Origin: Salinicoccus halitifaciens
GTDB taxonomy: Bacteria > Bacillota > Bacilli > Staphylococcales > Salinicoccaceae
Assembly: GCF_021026095.1 (NCBI RefSeq)
Contig: NZ_JAJNCU010000003.1
Coordinates: 1 to 64,000, forward strand
Reading direction: 5' to 3'
DNA: 64,000 bases
Below are positions 33,588 to 41,809 of the stretch, one piece after another. The notes under the pieces were generated by a model. It worked only from the letters and a program-made list of their open reading frames with translations, had not been told where the DNA came from and ran no database searches. The position numbers and the translations under genes are program-made. Every line of letters begins with the position of its first letter. Position 1 is the stretch's first letter.

Positions 33588-34049
33588 TTACAGGAGAGGA
33601 CTTTGAATATCCAGTGTCATCACCACTTCATTCACTTCTTCTTCAAACCCGGATTCCTCGAAACCCAGAGTTCTGAGCAATTTTTCCATTGCTTCGTTGC
33701 CCGTGACGTAGTCGGCGATCAGAACGTCATAACCGTCATCACTCCTCGCCATTTCTATCACGTGTTCCACGAGTTCACGGCCGTATCCCTTGCCCTGGTG
33801 GCACTCATCAATCATCATGCGCCATATCATATACTTCCGCTCTTCTGCATCAAGATCCAAAAGCAGAAAACCGACCATCTCATCGCCCTTGTATACTGCG
33901 TATGGAAATGTATCCCCGTTTTCACGGTACAGCCAGCATTCCGCAATCGACCGTACATTCGGTGCGACGAACTTCTCCTGTGTGTCATGGACTTTCAAGC
34001 CGATGACCTCGTAAAAATTATCTTCCCCTATTTCCTTTAATTGAATCAC
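33588..34049 (-). CDS. GNAT acetyltransferase, polyamine/diamine acetyltransferase-like
   Basis: This 153-residue single-domain GNAT has the acetyl-CoA loop CHQGKGYGRELVEHVIEMA (about residues 83-101) and IADYVTGNEAMEKLLRTLGFEE (about 110-131), resembling the Bacillus BltD/SpeG-like group. The start is GTG with AAGGT close upstream. It is a single gene between the tandem membrane paralogues and the HbpS-like gene. The acceptor is a guess. Confidence 0.72.
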   Translation of the reverse strand: MIQLKEIGEDNFYEVIGLKVHDTQEKFVAPNVRSIAECWLYRENGDTFPYAVYKGDEMVGFLLLDLDAEERKYMIWRMMIDECHQGKGYGRELVEHVIEMARSDDGYDVLIADYVTGNEAMEKLLRTLGFEESGFEEEVNEVVMTLDIQSPLL

Positions 34050-34071
34050 ACCTTCATCCCCTGTCCATAAA

Positions 34072-34107
34072 AAATAACCATCACTTTTATTTTAAAGTGA
34101 TGGTTAT
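34072..34107 (-). terminator. Terminator after the HbpS-like gene
   Basis: AACCATCACTTT and AAAGTGATGGTT form a 12-base stem, followed by ATTTTTTAT on the minus strand. Confidence 0.8.
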
Positions 34108-34129
34108 ATGTTGTCCATTTTCTATAATC

Positions 34130-34543
34130 TTACTTATTGTCTTCAAAAGCTTTGACAGCCGCTTCAGCCACCTGTACATCCTGTGGCACCGAGCCGCCGC
34201 TCACGCCGACTGCACCGACGACTTTGCCGTCTTTCTCAAGCGGGATACCGCCGCCGAATACGACGATGCGTCCCTGGTTCGTCGTGTTCAGGCCGAACAG
34301 TTCAGCTTTCGGCACTGTCGCCTCTTCAAGCGCTGATGTCGGCATTTTCAATGCGACAGAAGTCCATGCCTTGTTCTGTGCAACGTCAAGGCTTGCGATC
34401 CATGCATCATCCATACGATGTGTCGCAATCAGGTTGCCCCCTGCGTCCACAACGGAAATCACCATTTGTACACCGATGTCCGATGATTCCTTTTCCGCGC
34501 TTTCAATCAGTTTCTTCGCCAGTTCCAAATTCAATTCACTCAC
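34130..34543 (-). CDS. HbpS/GlcG-type heme-binding-like protein (DUF336)
   Basis: This 137-residue protein matches the GlcG/HbpS fold: VQMVISVVDAGGNLIATHRMDDAWIASLDVAQNKAWTSVAL (about residues 25-65), GRIVVFGGGIPLEKDGKVVGAVGVSGGSV (about 91-119) and the C-terminal D..VAEAAVKAF. Streptomyces HbpS binds heme and senses redox stress. GlcG relatives sit in glycolate and aromatic loci without a fixed role. The start is GTG with AGGAGGT eight bases ahead. It is monocistronic, with its own terminator. Confidence 0.82.
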   Translation of the reverse strand: MSELNLELAKKLIESAEKESSDIGVQMVISVVDAGGNLIATHRMDDAWIASLDVAQNKAWTSVALKMPTSALEEATVPKAELFGLNTTNQGRIVVFGGGIPLEKDGKVVGAVGVSGGSVPQDVQVAEAAVKAFEDNK

Positions 34544-34735
34544 TAGAGTACCTCCTGATTTTAATTAATGATCCATGTATTTGCTCAAGATGTGATTCAT
34601 GCTGCTGCCCCCAGTCTATCACAGTGCAAATTCATTGTGTAGGAACCTGCATGAATATTCATTTTATTCCGTAATTTTTACCGTCCGTAAAATTTCCTGT
34701 AGTATAATGAATTGAATACCACTAGGAGGAATATC

Positions 34736-35845
34736 ATGGCAATCGATTATCATTCAAGGTTGAATCAATTCATTTCGGCTGCGTCAGATAAAAATACCGG
34801 GCTGCTCATCATCACCGACCCGGTCAACATCTTCTACTTCACCGGTTTTTATGCGGATCCGCATGAACGGTATATGTCGCTCGTCATAGATTCTGCCGGT
34901 GAGAGTCATCTCTTCGTTCCGGCGCTGGACCGGGATGCGGCCGTTGAAAAGGCAAAGGTCGATCATATCATCCCCATTTCCGACGAGGAGGATCCGTTCG
35001 ATATATTGGGGCAGCATCTCGAAGCTTCCGTCCATACCATCGGGGTGGAGATGAACGTTATGACGGTCGCGCATCAGAACGGCATCAAGTCCATTTACGA
35101 TACAGCGTCGTTCGTGGACATCCAGTCCGAGATCAATGCCCTCAGAGTCTATAAATCGAGGGATGAGGTCGAGGGCTTGAAAAAAGCGGTGGAGATCATT
35201 GAAAAGGTGCTGGATAAAGGACTTGAAACCATTGAGAGGGGGATGACGGAGGCGGATCTCGTCGCTGAATTCGAATACTTGATGAAGAAATACGGCGCAT
35301 CGGGCCCGTCGTTCTCCACGATGGTGCTTTCCGGTGAGAAGGCTGCCCTCCCCCACGGCAATCCGGATGATACGAAGCTTGAGGATGGGGATTTCCTCCT
35401 GATCGACTTCGGCGTCATCACCTATGACAGGTACTGCTCCGACATCACAAGGACGTTCGTGATCGGTGAAGCGGATGAAAAGCAGAGGAAGATCTACGAT
35501 ATCGTCAGGCGCTCCACCCAGGCGGGCGTGGATGCGGTGAAAGCAGGCGTGCCGCTGAAGGCATTCGACATCGCAGCAAGAAATGTCATCGAGGAAGCGG
35601 GCTACGGCGAATACTTCAACAACAGGGTGGGCCACGGCCTGGGCATTGAAGTGCATGAAGCACCGTCCATCCACCATTTGAATGAAGACATCGCAAAACC
35701 AGGCATGGTCTTCACAATCGAGCCCGGCATCTACATCCCGGGTTACGGCGGTGTCCGCATCGAAGAGGAAGTCTACATCAATGAAGACGGCAAAGCGGAA
35801 GTGCTGACGAACTATCCGAGGGATTTGCGGGAAATCGCCTTATAG
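34736..35845 (+). CDS. Xaa-Pro aminopeptidase / prolidase (M24B)
   Basis: This 369-residue protein has a creatinase-like N-terminal domain (to about residue 120) and a pita-bread M24 catalytic domain. Metal ligands expected for the family are present: Asp in LLIDFGVITYDRYCSDITRTF, His in NRVGHGLGIEVHE, and Glu in FTIEPGIYIPG and RIEEEVYI. It removes N-terminal residues before proline or splits X-Pro dipeptides. A TTG-led extension to 34712 exists, but AGGAGG lies seven bases before the ATG at 34736. It stands alone, converging on the oligopeptide-binding lipoprotein gene. Confidence 0.88.
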   Translation: MAIDYHSRLNQFISAASDKNTGLLIITDPVNIFYFTGFYADPHERYMSLVIDSAGESHLFVPALDRDAAVEKAKVDHIIPISDEEDPFDILGQHLEASVHTIGVEMNVMTVAHQNGIKSIYDTASFVDIQSEINALRVYKSRDEVEGLKKAVEIIEKVLDKGLETIERGMTEADLVAEFEYLMKKYGASGPSFSTMVLSGEKAALPHGNPDDTKLEDGDFLLIDFGVITYDRYCSDITRTFVIGEADEKQRKIYDIVRRSTQAGVDAVKAGVPLKAFDIAARNVIEEAGYGEYFNNRVGHGLGIEVHEAPSIHHLNEDIAKPGMVFTIEPGIYIPGYGGVRIEEEVYINEDGKAEVLTNYPRDLREIAL

Positions 35846-35849
35846 AAGA

Positions 35850-35886
35850 CAAAAAACAGGACTGAATTTTATTCAGTCCTGTTTTC
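35850..35886. terminator. Bidirectional terminator between two convergent genes
   Basis: AACAGGACTGAAT and ATTCAGTCCTGTT pair around TTT, with A-rich sequence on one side and TTTTCATTT on the other, so it serves the prolidase gene and the lipoprotein gene. Confidence 0.85.
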
Positions 35887-35888
35887 AT

Positions 35889-37469
35889 TTACTCTTTACT
35901 GACGTCGCTTAAAAAGTGGAAGCTCGCCGGATGCTGGGCATACCCTTCGATATCCTCACTCATACCCGTCAGCAGATATGGATGATAGATCGGGATGATC
36001 GGCGCTTCTTCTATGATGATCTCCTGTGCCTCTTCGTACAGTGCGAGACGTTCATTTTCATCAATTTCAACCCTTGCGTCTTCCAGCAGTGCATCGACTT
36101 CTTCATTTGCATAACGGGATCTGTTGCCTGAATCCCCGATGCTCGAAGAGTGGAATAATGGATAAAGACCGTAATCCGCATCCATCGTCACCGTCCCCCA
36201 GCCGCCGATGAACATTTCATGGCTGCCGCTGCCGACGTAATCCAGATATGCGCCCGGATCGATCTGATAAATCTCAAGGTCGATGTTCAACTCCTGCAGC
36301 TGCTCCTGGATATATGTCGCGATATCGGCGGCCGTCCTGTCCTGGACGACGATTTCGGCCGCGAAGCCTTCTTCATAGCCGTTCTCTGACAACAGCTCCT
36401 GCGCCGCTTCGACGTCATATCCGATGCCGTCTATATCCTCACTGTGGCCGAACACCGCCGGGCTCAGCAAAGTGTCCGCAACGACGGCTTTGCCTTCAAG
36501 CATAATGCTGATGATGTCCTCTTTATCAATCGCATGGGCGATTGCCTGACGGACGAGCGGATCATCGAACGGTTCAACTTCAGTGTTGAAGCCGACATAC
36601 TCCATCCTGACACTTTCCGTTTCATTCACCGTCGTGCCTTCACCGGAATTGATCTGTTCGAAGTCATTCGGATCGAGCGGGAAAATCAGGTCCGCATGAC
36701 CCGTCTGAAGTTCGGCGATGCGCGTCGCATCTTCAGGCACTGCGTTGAATGTGAATACATCCGCTTCCGCCGCCTCGCCCCAGTACGCTTCATTTTTGAC
36801 GAGGGTCACATAGTCGCCTTCAGAAATCTCTTCAAATTGATAAGGGCCGGTCCCGACCGGGTTTTGATGTACGGCGGTCAACTGCTCGTCAGCCGCATAG
36901 TCCTCCTCGATCACTGCAGGACTGATCATGCCGCCTGCAGGATGTGCAAGGTGTGACGGAAGTGCTGCGAACGGGCTGGAAGTATGGATATGTACCGTAT
37001 AGTCATCGATGACTTCCACCTCTTCGATCAGCTCGAATAAAAATGCGACTGGCGATCCGACTGCTTCATCCGTCACCCTGTCGAGATTCGCTTTCACCGC
37101 TTCTGCATCCAGCACCTCCCCGTCATGGAACTCCACACCTTCCCTGATCTGGAATTCCCATGTCGTGTCGTCGACCTGTTCATAACTTTCGGCAAGCCCC
37201 GGCTCCAGCTCAAGTTCAGGGGTGAACTCCACGAGCCTTTCATAAATGTTCACGTTCACATGGTTCGACGGCTGATCATTCGCCGCATGCGGATCCAGTG
37301 AGTTCGGTGTCGCAAGCAGGCTCATATTGATCGCTTCCTCATCCTGCTGCCCTTCAGCTTCCGCCGATTCTTCAGAAGTTTCTTCGGCCGCTTCATCCAC
37401 TCCGCCGTCATCGGTGCAGGCGCCGAGCACGAAAAGCGCAGAAAAAACCAACAATAAATATTTCCTCAT
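35889..37469 (-). CDS. Oligopeptide/opine-type ABC transporter substrate-binding lipoprotein
   Basis: This 526-residue SBP family 5 protein has a lipobox (LFVLGAC, Cys18), an acidic linker, and core motifs PNSLDPHAANDQPSNHVNVNIYERLVEF (about residues 56-83), GLAESYEQVDDTTWEFQIREGVEFHDGEVL (about 94-123) and NPVGTGPYQFEEI. Such proteins capture peptides, nickel complexes or glutathione for Opp/Dpp-type importers. No permease or ATPase gene is adjacent, so it is an orphan binding protein. GGAGG lies 11 bases before the ATG. Confidence 0.88.
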   Translation of the reverse strand: MRKYLLLVFSALFVLGACTDDGGVDEAAEETSEESAEAEGQQDEEAINMSLLATPNSLDPHAANDQPSNHVNVNIYERLVEFTPELELEPGLAESYEQVDDTTWEFQIREGVEFHDGEVLDAEAVKANLDRVTDEAVGSPVAFLFELIEEVEVIDDYTVHIHTSSPFAALPSHLAHPAGGMISPAVIEEDYAADEQLTAVHQNPVGTGPYQFEEISEGDYVTLVKNEAYWGEAAEADVFTFNAVPEDATRIAELQTGHADLIFPLDPNDFEQINSGEGTTVNETESVRMEYVGFNTEVEPFDDPLVRQAIAHAIDKEDIISIMLEGKAVVADTLLSPAVFGHSEDIDGIGYDVEAAQELLSENGYEEGFAAEIVVQDRTAADIATYIQEQLQELNIDLEIYQIDPGAYLDYVGSGSHEMFIGGWGTVTMDADYGLYPLFHSSSIGDSGNRSRYANEEVDALLEDARVEIDENERLALYEEAQEIIIEEAPIIPIYHPYLLTGMSEDIEGYAQHPASFHFLSDVSKE

Positions 37470-37548
37470 TTAAAAAACAGCCTCCTGATAGTGATTACCT
37501 TCATTATACCTAGTAACACACTATGAATAAAGGGGCTGTTTTACAACT

Positions 37549-38070
37549 TCAACGCCGTTCCCTTTCCATCAAAACATTATAGTGATGCTTTTCATGGATA
37601 TACCCCACTTTGATCATCTGCACGACATTCGGCCAGTTTGGCACAGGGTCGGGGTATCTGATCGTATAGGCCTCCCTGTCCGTGAGGTCCATGACCATCT
37701 TTTCAAGCTTTTCCGTCTCCGCCTCAAGCATCAGCCTGAGCTCGCCTTTTGAATACCTTCGATCCATCTTCGGCTCCAGTATTTTCGGCGCCTTCATCGT
37801 GGGACCGGCATAGATGTTGTGCATATAGCCATTTTGTTCAGCGGCCTTTATTCCGCCTGCTTTAATGAAGAGCCTTGCTGCGGGAAGGTAGACTTGAGAG
37901 AACTGTCTTGTGAGCCTGAGCAGCAGGTAGCAATGGTAGATGACTTCCCCGATGCTCCATTTATCCGGCTCGGCCCTTTTGTAGATGTCCCCGTTGAATT
38001 CTGCCGTTTTGAAGTAATGGTCCCTCAGTGCTTCGAGTTCATTGAAAGTCTTTTCGATTTCATGGTTCAC
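37549..38070 (-). CDS. DinB family protein
   Basis: This 173-residue four-helix-bundle protein has the expected three metal-binding histidine positions: KWSIGEVIYHCYLLLRL (near residue 47) and GYIHEKHHYNVLMERE near the C-terminus. DinB superfamily members include stress-induced proteins and thiol-dependent transferases such as bacillithiol S-transferases. The precise role is unknown. It starts four bases after the GNAT gene at 38075-38590, so the two are probably co-transcribed. Confidence 0.75.
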   Translation of the reverse strand: MNHEIEKTFNELEALRDHYFKTAEFNGDIYKRAEPDKWSIGEVIYHCYLLLRLTRQFSQVYLPAARLFIKAGGIKAAEQNGYMHNIYAGPTMKAPKILEPKMDRRYSKGELRLMLEAETEKLEKMVMDLTDREAYTIRYPDPVPNWPNVVQMIKVGYIHEKHHYNVLMERERR

Positions 38071-38074
38071 ATCA

Positions 38075-38590
38075 TCACCCTTTACTGAATGTGCCGGTAT
38101 AGCTGAACATCCCTTTCACATTTCGAAGTGCGCCCGCTTCCAGTTCTTTGATCAGGAATGCCGCTTCCGGCATTTCAAACGATGCGGAAATACCCAGATC
38201 AGCGGCCGGCACGTAACCCGGGGTGCCGTAAAACTCAGGCGAGCCCAAAATGCTGATATATGTATATCCTGCATCCGCCGCCGTCTTTTCCGCGCCCCTG
38301 ATCAAGGCATTGCCGATTTCAAGATGATTCAGCCCCGGCCGCACCGCGACGGGCCCGAGTGCGAGTCCTTCAATGCCGTCGACACTCACCTCGCTCATCA
38401 AGATGTGTCCGAGCACCTGCTCGGCTTCCACAGCCACGAGTTCGAATGCCGGGTTGTAGGACTTTTCGGCGCGTATCCTTTTCACAAGCTCCGCTTCACC
38501 CTGATATCCCTTTTCGGATTCCGTGAAACTGTCCCTGAGGAGTAACTCCACCTCATTGAATTCCGTGACTTTGATGCTTCTGACTTCCAT
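38075..38590 (-). CDS. GNAT N-acetyltransferase (YhbS-like)
   Basis: This 171-residue GNAT carries EQVLGHILMSEVSVDGIEGLALGPVAVRPGLNHLEIGNALIRGAEKTAADAGYTYISILGSPEFYGTPGYVPA in motif order A-B, giving the YhbS pattern of a predicted acetyltransferase with LGPVAV and GxPEFYGxPGY. An upstream ORF start at 38623 is rejected because AAAGGAG lies 7 bases before the ATG at 38590. It overlaps no other gene and leads directly into the DinB gene. The acceptor is unknown. Confidence 0.78.
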   Translation of the reverse strand: MEVRSIKVTEFNEVELLLRDSFTESEKGYQGEAELVKRIRAEKSYNPAFELVAVEAEQVLGHILMSEVSVDGIEGLALGPVAVRPGLNHLEIGNALIRGAEKTAADAGYTYISILGSPEFYGTPGYVPAADLGISASFEMPEAAFLIKELEAGALRNVKGMFSYTGTFSKG

Positions 38591-38738
38591 ATCTTTCTCC
38601 TTTGACACAATATTTTTGTGCATGTTGTTTTGTCTTTCAAATACCCTGAAGCAGGCAGTTTAATCGTCCTCTTTTGCCTCAAATGTTACAATTGATGCCA
38701 TCAGTGGATATTTTCCCGGAAGAAGGGGGCGTTCAATT

Positions 38739-38918
38739 ATGAACCTTAAAGAAGATGGGGTAAAATCCCCTAAAGACAGCGAAACAAATGATACGCAGAG
38801 TGAAGTGATCGAACTGAAATCATTCAGCCTGGATTCCTCCGAAGGCCTTATGTGTGATTTCAACACCGGCATCTGCGGACCGGTGGACAAAGAGGAAAAG
38901 GAAGAGGATGAAAAATGA
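38739..38918 (+). CDS. 59-residue two-cysteine protein translationally coupled to the DsbA/FrnE gene
   Basis: The peptide begins MNLKEDGVKSPKDSETNDTQ and carries SSEGLMCDFNTGICGPVDKE (about residues 34-53) with two cysteines nine apart, then a charged tail. AAGGGGG lies 9 bases before the ATG. The TGA overlaps the next ATG as ATGA, which argues that it is translated. It is short, acidic and has no signal peptide. The cysteine pair next to a thiol oxidoreductase gene suggests a substrate, partner or metal-binding role. No family was recognised. Confidence 0.6.
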   Translation: MNLKEDGVKSPKDSETNDTQSEVIELKSFSLDSSEGLMCDFNTGICGPVDKEEKEEDEK

Positions 38919-39562
38919 AGATAACAATATGGTCGGACTTCGTATGCCCGTTCTGCTTCATCGGACAGGCACACCTGGATGCGGCACTTGAAAATTTCGA
39001 GCATAAGGATGATGTGGAAGTTGAATATAAGAGCTACCTGCTCATGCCGGATGCTGAATATCAGCCGGGACTTTCCTATTATGAATTCTTTGCGGATAAA
39101 TTCGGCATGACGGTCGAAAAAGCCGAGAAGCAGCTTAAACAGCAGGCCGAGTCGGCAAAAGCATCAGGCGTCGTCATGAACCACGACATCGCCAAAATCG
39201 CCAATACATTTGACGGCCACCGTGCCTTCCAGTATGCAAAAGATCAGGGCAAAGGCACGGATTTCTTCAAGCGCTTTTACGCTGCCCATTTCACGGAAGG
39301 TGAAGTGCTGAGTGATACGGATACGATTGTGCGCATCTCCGAAGAGATCGGACTTGACGGCAACGCGGTGCGAAACGTTGTGGAAAATGCAGAGAACACG
39401 GATAAAGTGCAGGAGGACATCAGCCAGGCCAGACAGCTTGGCGTGCAGGGCGTGCCATTCTTCCTTGTAAATGACAAATATTCGATTTCAGGCGCACAGC
39501 CGGTCGAACTGTTCCAGCAGGCACTGAACCAGATCTGGCAGGAAGAACAGACAGCAGAATGA
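38915..39562 (+). CDS. DsbA family oxidoreductase (FrnE-like)
   Basis: This 215-residue thioredoxin-fold protein with a helical insertion has the redox motif CPFC in WSDFVCPFCFIGQAHL (Cys11/Cys14) and the cis-proline loop LGVQGVPFFLVNDKYSISGAQP (about residues 173-194). There is no signal peptide, so it acts in the cytoplasm like FrnE/YwbO proteins linked to thiol stress. It overlaps the small two-cysteine gene by four bases. A bidirectional terminator follows. Confidence 0.88.
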   Translation: MKITIWSDFVCPFCFIGQAHLDAALENFEHKDDVEVEYKSYLLMPDAEYQPGLSYYEFFADKFGMTVEKAEKQLKQQAESAKASGVVMNHDIAKIANTFDGHRAFQYAKDQGKGTDFFKRFYAAHFTEGEVLSDTDTIVRISEEIGLDGNAVRNVVENAENTDKVQEDISQARQLGVQGVPFFLVNDKYSISGAQPVELFQQALNQIWQEEQTAE

Positions 39563-39568
39563 TTCATA

Positions 39569-39604
39569 TAAAAAACGAGGATGCCCGTGCATCCTCGTTT
39601 TTAT
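39569..39604. terminator. Bidirectional terminator after the FrnE-like gene
   Basis: AAAACGAGGATGC and GCATCCTCGTTTT pair around CCGT, with A/T tracts on both sides. Its right edge includes the stop codon of the convergent gene at 39601. Confidence 0.85.
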
Positions 39605-39987
39605 AATTTCCTGACTTCGAAACTTTCAAGCCCTTTGACTTTCCCGGTTTCAAAATAAGTGTGGAAGTAGTGCTGCAGTGAGTACTCATCCAGATGCTCT
39701 TTATAATAAACTTTCCCCTTGTCCGGTGAATCTTCCGAAGGCAGTGCCTCCACCGTAAACATGCCCATTTCCCCGGTTGCCTGCACCACCCCTATATCCA
39801 GCTCCTGGTTCAGCTGTGCGAGTGATACAAATCCGGTCTGCCCTTCTTCAAGCAGTTCCAGCGCTTTATACACGTCATCGATGGTCGGTGCGTCATTGCC
39901 GCCCTGATCCATAGTGAGCGATGTATACGGGTCTCTATCTTTATCACCTGCCGGCTGACTGCTTCTGAACATATCAAATATTCCCAT
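39601..39987 (-). CDS. Hypothetical protein, 128 residues
   Basis: A soluble, acidic protein starting MGIFDMFRSSQPAGDKDRDPY, followed by a segment rich in short helices (TIDDVYKALELLEEGQTGFVSLAQLNQELDIG, about residues 35-66). AGAGG precedes the ATG. It has no signal, membrane helix or cysteine, and no family was recognised. Its stop codon lies in the right arm region of the terminator at 39569-39604. The middle looks like a small helical, winged-helix-like fold, but this is only an impression. Confidence 0.55.
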   Translation of the reverse strand: MGIFDMFRSSQPAGDKDRDPYTSLTMDQGGNDAPTIDDVYKALELLEEGQTGFVSLAQLNQELDIGVVQATGEMGMFTVEALPSEDSPDKGKVYYKEHLDEYSLQHYFHTYFETGKVKGLESFEVRKL

Positions 39988-40037
39988 GGAATCCTCTTCC
40001 CTTTAATATATTTCCCGGGTAATAAAACCCCGGCCGA

Positions 40038-40601
40038 TCATTCAAAACTGTCGCTCCAATTGATGATTTCAGCCCCCTCGACGGAGACTTTCCCCCTGCT
40101 CAGCACGTGGGGGACGAACTTGAACATGGCCACACGATTTCCCTTTTTACATTCCTCCACGAAATACTCGAGCGTCTCCATCGGCAGTGCTTCCGCTTCC
40201 CTGTACGCACCGATATCCAACACCTCGACATTTTCCATGGCGATGGGCGCTTCCGCCCCCTTATAATATTTTTTATCAAAGCGGTACAATACATTCTTGT
40301 TGTCTTTCAAGTGCTCTATGGGTATCTTATAGAACTTCAAGTCATCCTTCAAGTTCAGGTCGAGCTTCTTCAATTCCCTGTAAACATGATGCGGATGCAA
40401 TGCGGAAAAATGGACGACATCATTCCACAGGCAGTCGAGACAGGGCACTTTCCTGTCCATCAGAAATTCCCTTTCCGGGTGGTCATCATATTTGCTGATG
40501 TACTTCGCATACAAATTTTCATCCAGAGCCTTCATCCAGTTCAAAGGTATGAGATGATGGCCGGACATGTTTTCAGGCACCAGGTGATAAACGAAATTCA
40601 T
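40038..40601 (-). CDS. Conserved hypothetical protein, 187 residues
   Basis: The protein begins MNFVYHLVPENMSGHHLIPLNWMKALDENLYAKYISKYDDHPEREFLMDRKVPCLDCLWNDV with a C-L-D-C pair (about residues 58-61) and several histidines (HFSALHPHHVYREL). GGAGGG sits just before the ATG at 40601, so the longer frame to 40616 is rejected. Proteins with the YHLVPENMSG opening occur in several bacteria, but I know no function. It ends a short leftward run with the GNAT at 40622. Confidence 0.6.
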   Translation of the reverse strand: MNFVYHLVPENMSGHHLIPLNWMKALDENLYAKYISKYDDHPEREFLMDRKVPCLDCLWNDVVHFSALHPHHVYRELKKLDLNLKDDLKFYKIPIEHLKDNKNVLYRFDKKYYKGAEAPIAMENVEVLDIGAYREAEALPMETLEYFVEECKKGNRVAMFKFVPHVLSRGKVSVEGAEIINWSDSFE

Positions 40602-40621
40602 GCTTCCCTCCCCCATTCATA

Positions 40622-41245
40622 TCAGTCGTCGCTCAAACGTTTCAGCATATGGTAGGCTGTGAAATCCTTCTTTTGAATGGTCTCCATCGTCCTGTAGCCG
40701 AGTTTCTCATAATAAGCCACATTTTCTGCGTTGGCCGTATAAAGATAGAGCGGGCGTCTGACCGACTCCGAATATTCATCGAGTGCCGCCATCATCGCAC
40801 GTCCGATCCCCTTGCCCTGGAAATCCGGGTCCACCGCAAGCATCTCAAGGAGCAACGCATCTTTCGGTATGGCCGCAGGCTGCTGCATCGCTTTATACAG
40901 CCTGTAGAGCTTTTTATATTTGACTCTCTTCACAACAGGCGCGACCTTCCTAAGCTTCCTGATGATCTGCTTCAAGTTCGAAAGGCCATGCCCCTCACCC
41001 GTCATCCTCATCGAGTAGACACCGGCGATCTCACCTTCATACAAAGCAACATCAACCTTTTCCCCGTGCTTTTTAAACACCGTCAGTTCAATCTGCAGCA
41101 GCTCGGCGAAAAGCGCCTCCGTTTCCGGGTCGCTGAAATCGAATGTGTTCCTGGCGAACTCCTCTGTCTGGAAACTCTTTGAGATTACACGCGCTGCCTG
41201 TTCGATATGCTTTTTTTCCATCGGGATAATCTCTATTGAACTCAT
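40622..41245 (-). CDS. GNAT N-acetyltransferase
   Basis: This 207-residue GNAT has the acetyl-CoA segment LLEMLAVDPDFQGKGIGRAMMAALDEYSE (about residues 131-159) and LYTANAENVAYYEKLGYRTMETIQ (about 165-188). The N-terminal part includes a basic stretch (KLRKVAPVVKRVKYKKLYRLYKAM). GAGGAG precedes the ATG at 41245; the frame to 41287 has no binding site. It is co-directional with the hypothetical gene at 40038, 20 bases apart. Confidence 0.75.
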   Translation of the reverse strand: MSSIEIIPMEKKHIEQAARVISKSFQTEEFARNTFDFSDPETEALFAELLQIELTVFKKHGEKVDVALYEGEIAGVYSMRMTGEGHGLSNLKQIIRKLRKVAPVVKRVKYKKLYRLYKAMQQPAAIPKDALLLEMLAVDPDFQGKGIGRAMMAALDEYSESVRRPLYLYTANAENVAYYEKLGYRTMETIQKKDFTAYHMLKRLSDD

Positions 41246-41329
41246 AACCGGCTCCTCTTTTGGGTATTTGCATCCTTTTATTTTCATTATACAATAAATG
41301 ACCTCTGAATATTACTTCAAATAAAAATC

Positions 41330-41809
41330 TCATATCCCTACTCCGATATTACATCTCGGCGGAATCCTATCCGCTGCCCACTTGCTGAACAGCAGTGCTT
41401 CATATTTTTCATACGCTTCTTCCGTATAACACCGCTCCGTGCCGTACACATAAAACGGCGGAATCTTTTCTTCGCTGAACAGATTTCCATCGAGCTCTTC
41501 CCTGATCAGCCGGTCCAGGCCCGCGAGGTCCTCACGGAATGCCGCCGACCGCTTGCCGCCCCGCCGCCTGTGTTCCTCATCCATCGCCTTGAGCATAGCG
41601 AGCGCATCCGGCAGATGAGGCCTGCCTTCATTGTAGACCGCCTTCACCACAGGGTGGTGGAGGTACCGCGTATTCACTTCGACCAGTCCCATGCCGCCGA
41701 GGCAGACACGGATGATCTGATACAGTTCCAGCACCTGCTTCGACAACCGCCTGTTATCGAGGAACCTCGCACTGACATTATGATCCGGACTCACCCTGAA
41801 TATCTGCAT
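41330..41809 (-). CDS. Pyrimidine dimer DNA glycosylase-like protein
   Basis: This 159-residue protein starts MQIFRVSPDHNVSARFLDNRRLSKQVLELYQII, the N-terminal pattern (D.RRL.K...E..Q) of the Pyr_excise / endonuclease V-like family that acts on UV-damaged DNA. VNTRYLHHPVVKAVY and a basic stretch EEHRRRGGKRSAAF follow. It overlaps the upstream gene by one base (TGATG), so the two are translated together. The family assignment is from memory of phage and bacterial relatives and is moderate. Confidence 0.5.
   Translation of the reverse strand: MQIFRVSPDHNVSARFLDNRRLSKQVLELYQIIRVCLGGMGLVEVNTRYLHHPVVKAVYNEGRPHLPDALAMLKAMDEEHRRRGGKRSAAFREDLAGLDRLIREELDGNLFSEEKIPPFYVYGTERCYTEEAYEKYEALLFSKWAADRIPPRCNIGVGI

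Noticed and set aside
38660-39004. Minus-strand 114-codon frame opposite the small two-cysteine gene
   Set aside because: It has no Shine-Dalgarno sequence and no family resemblance. The plus-strand small gene is coupled to FrnE and better supported.
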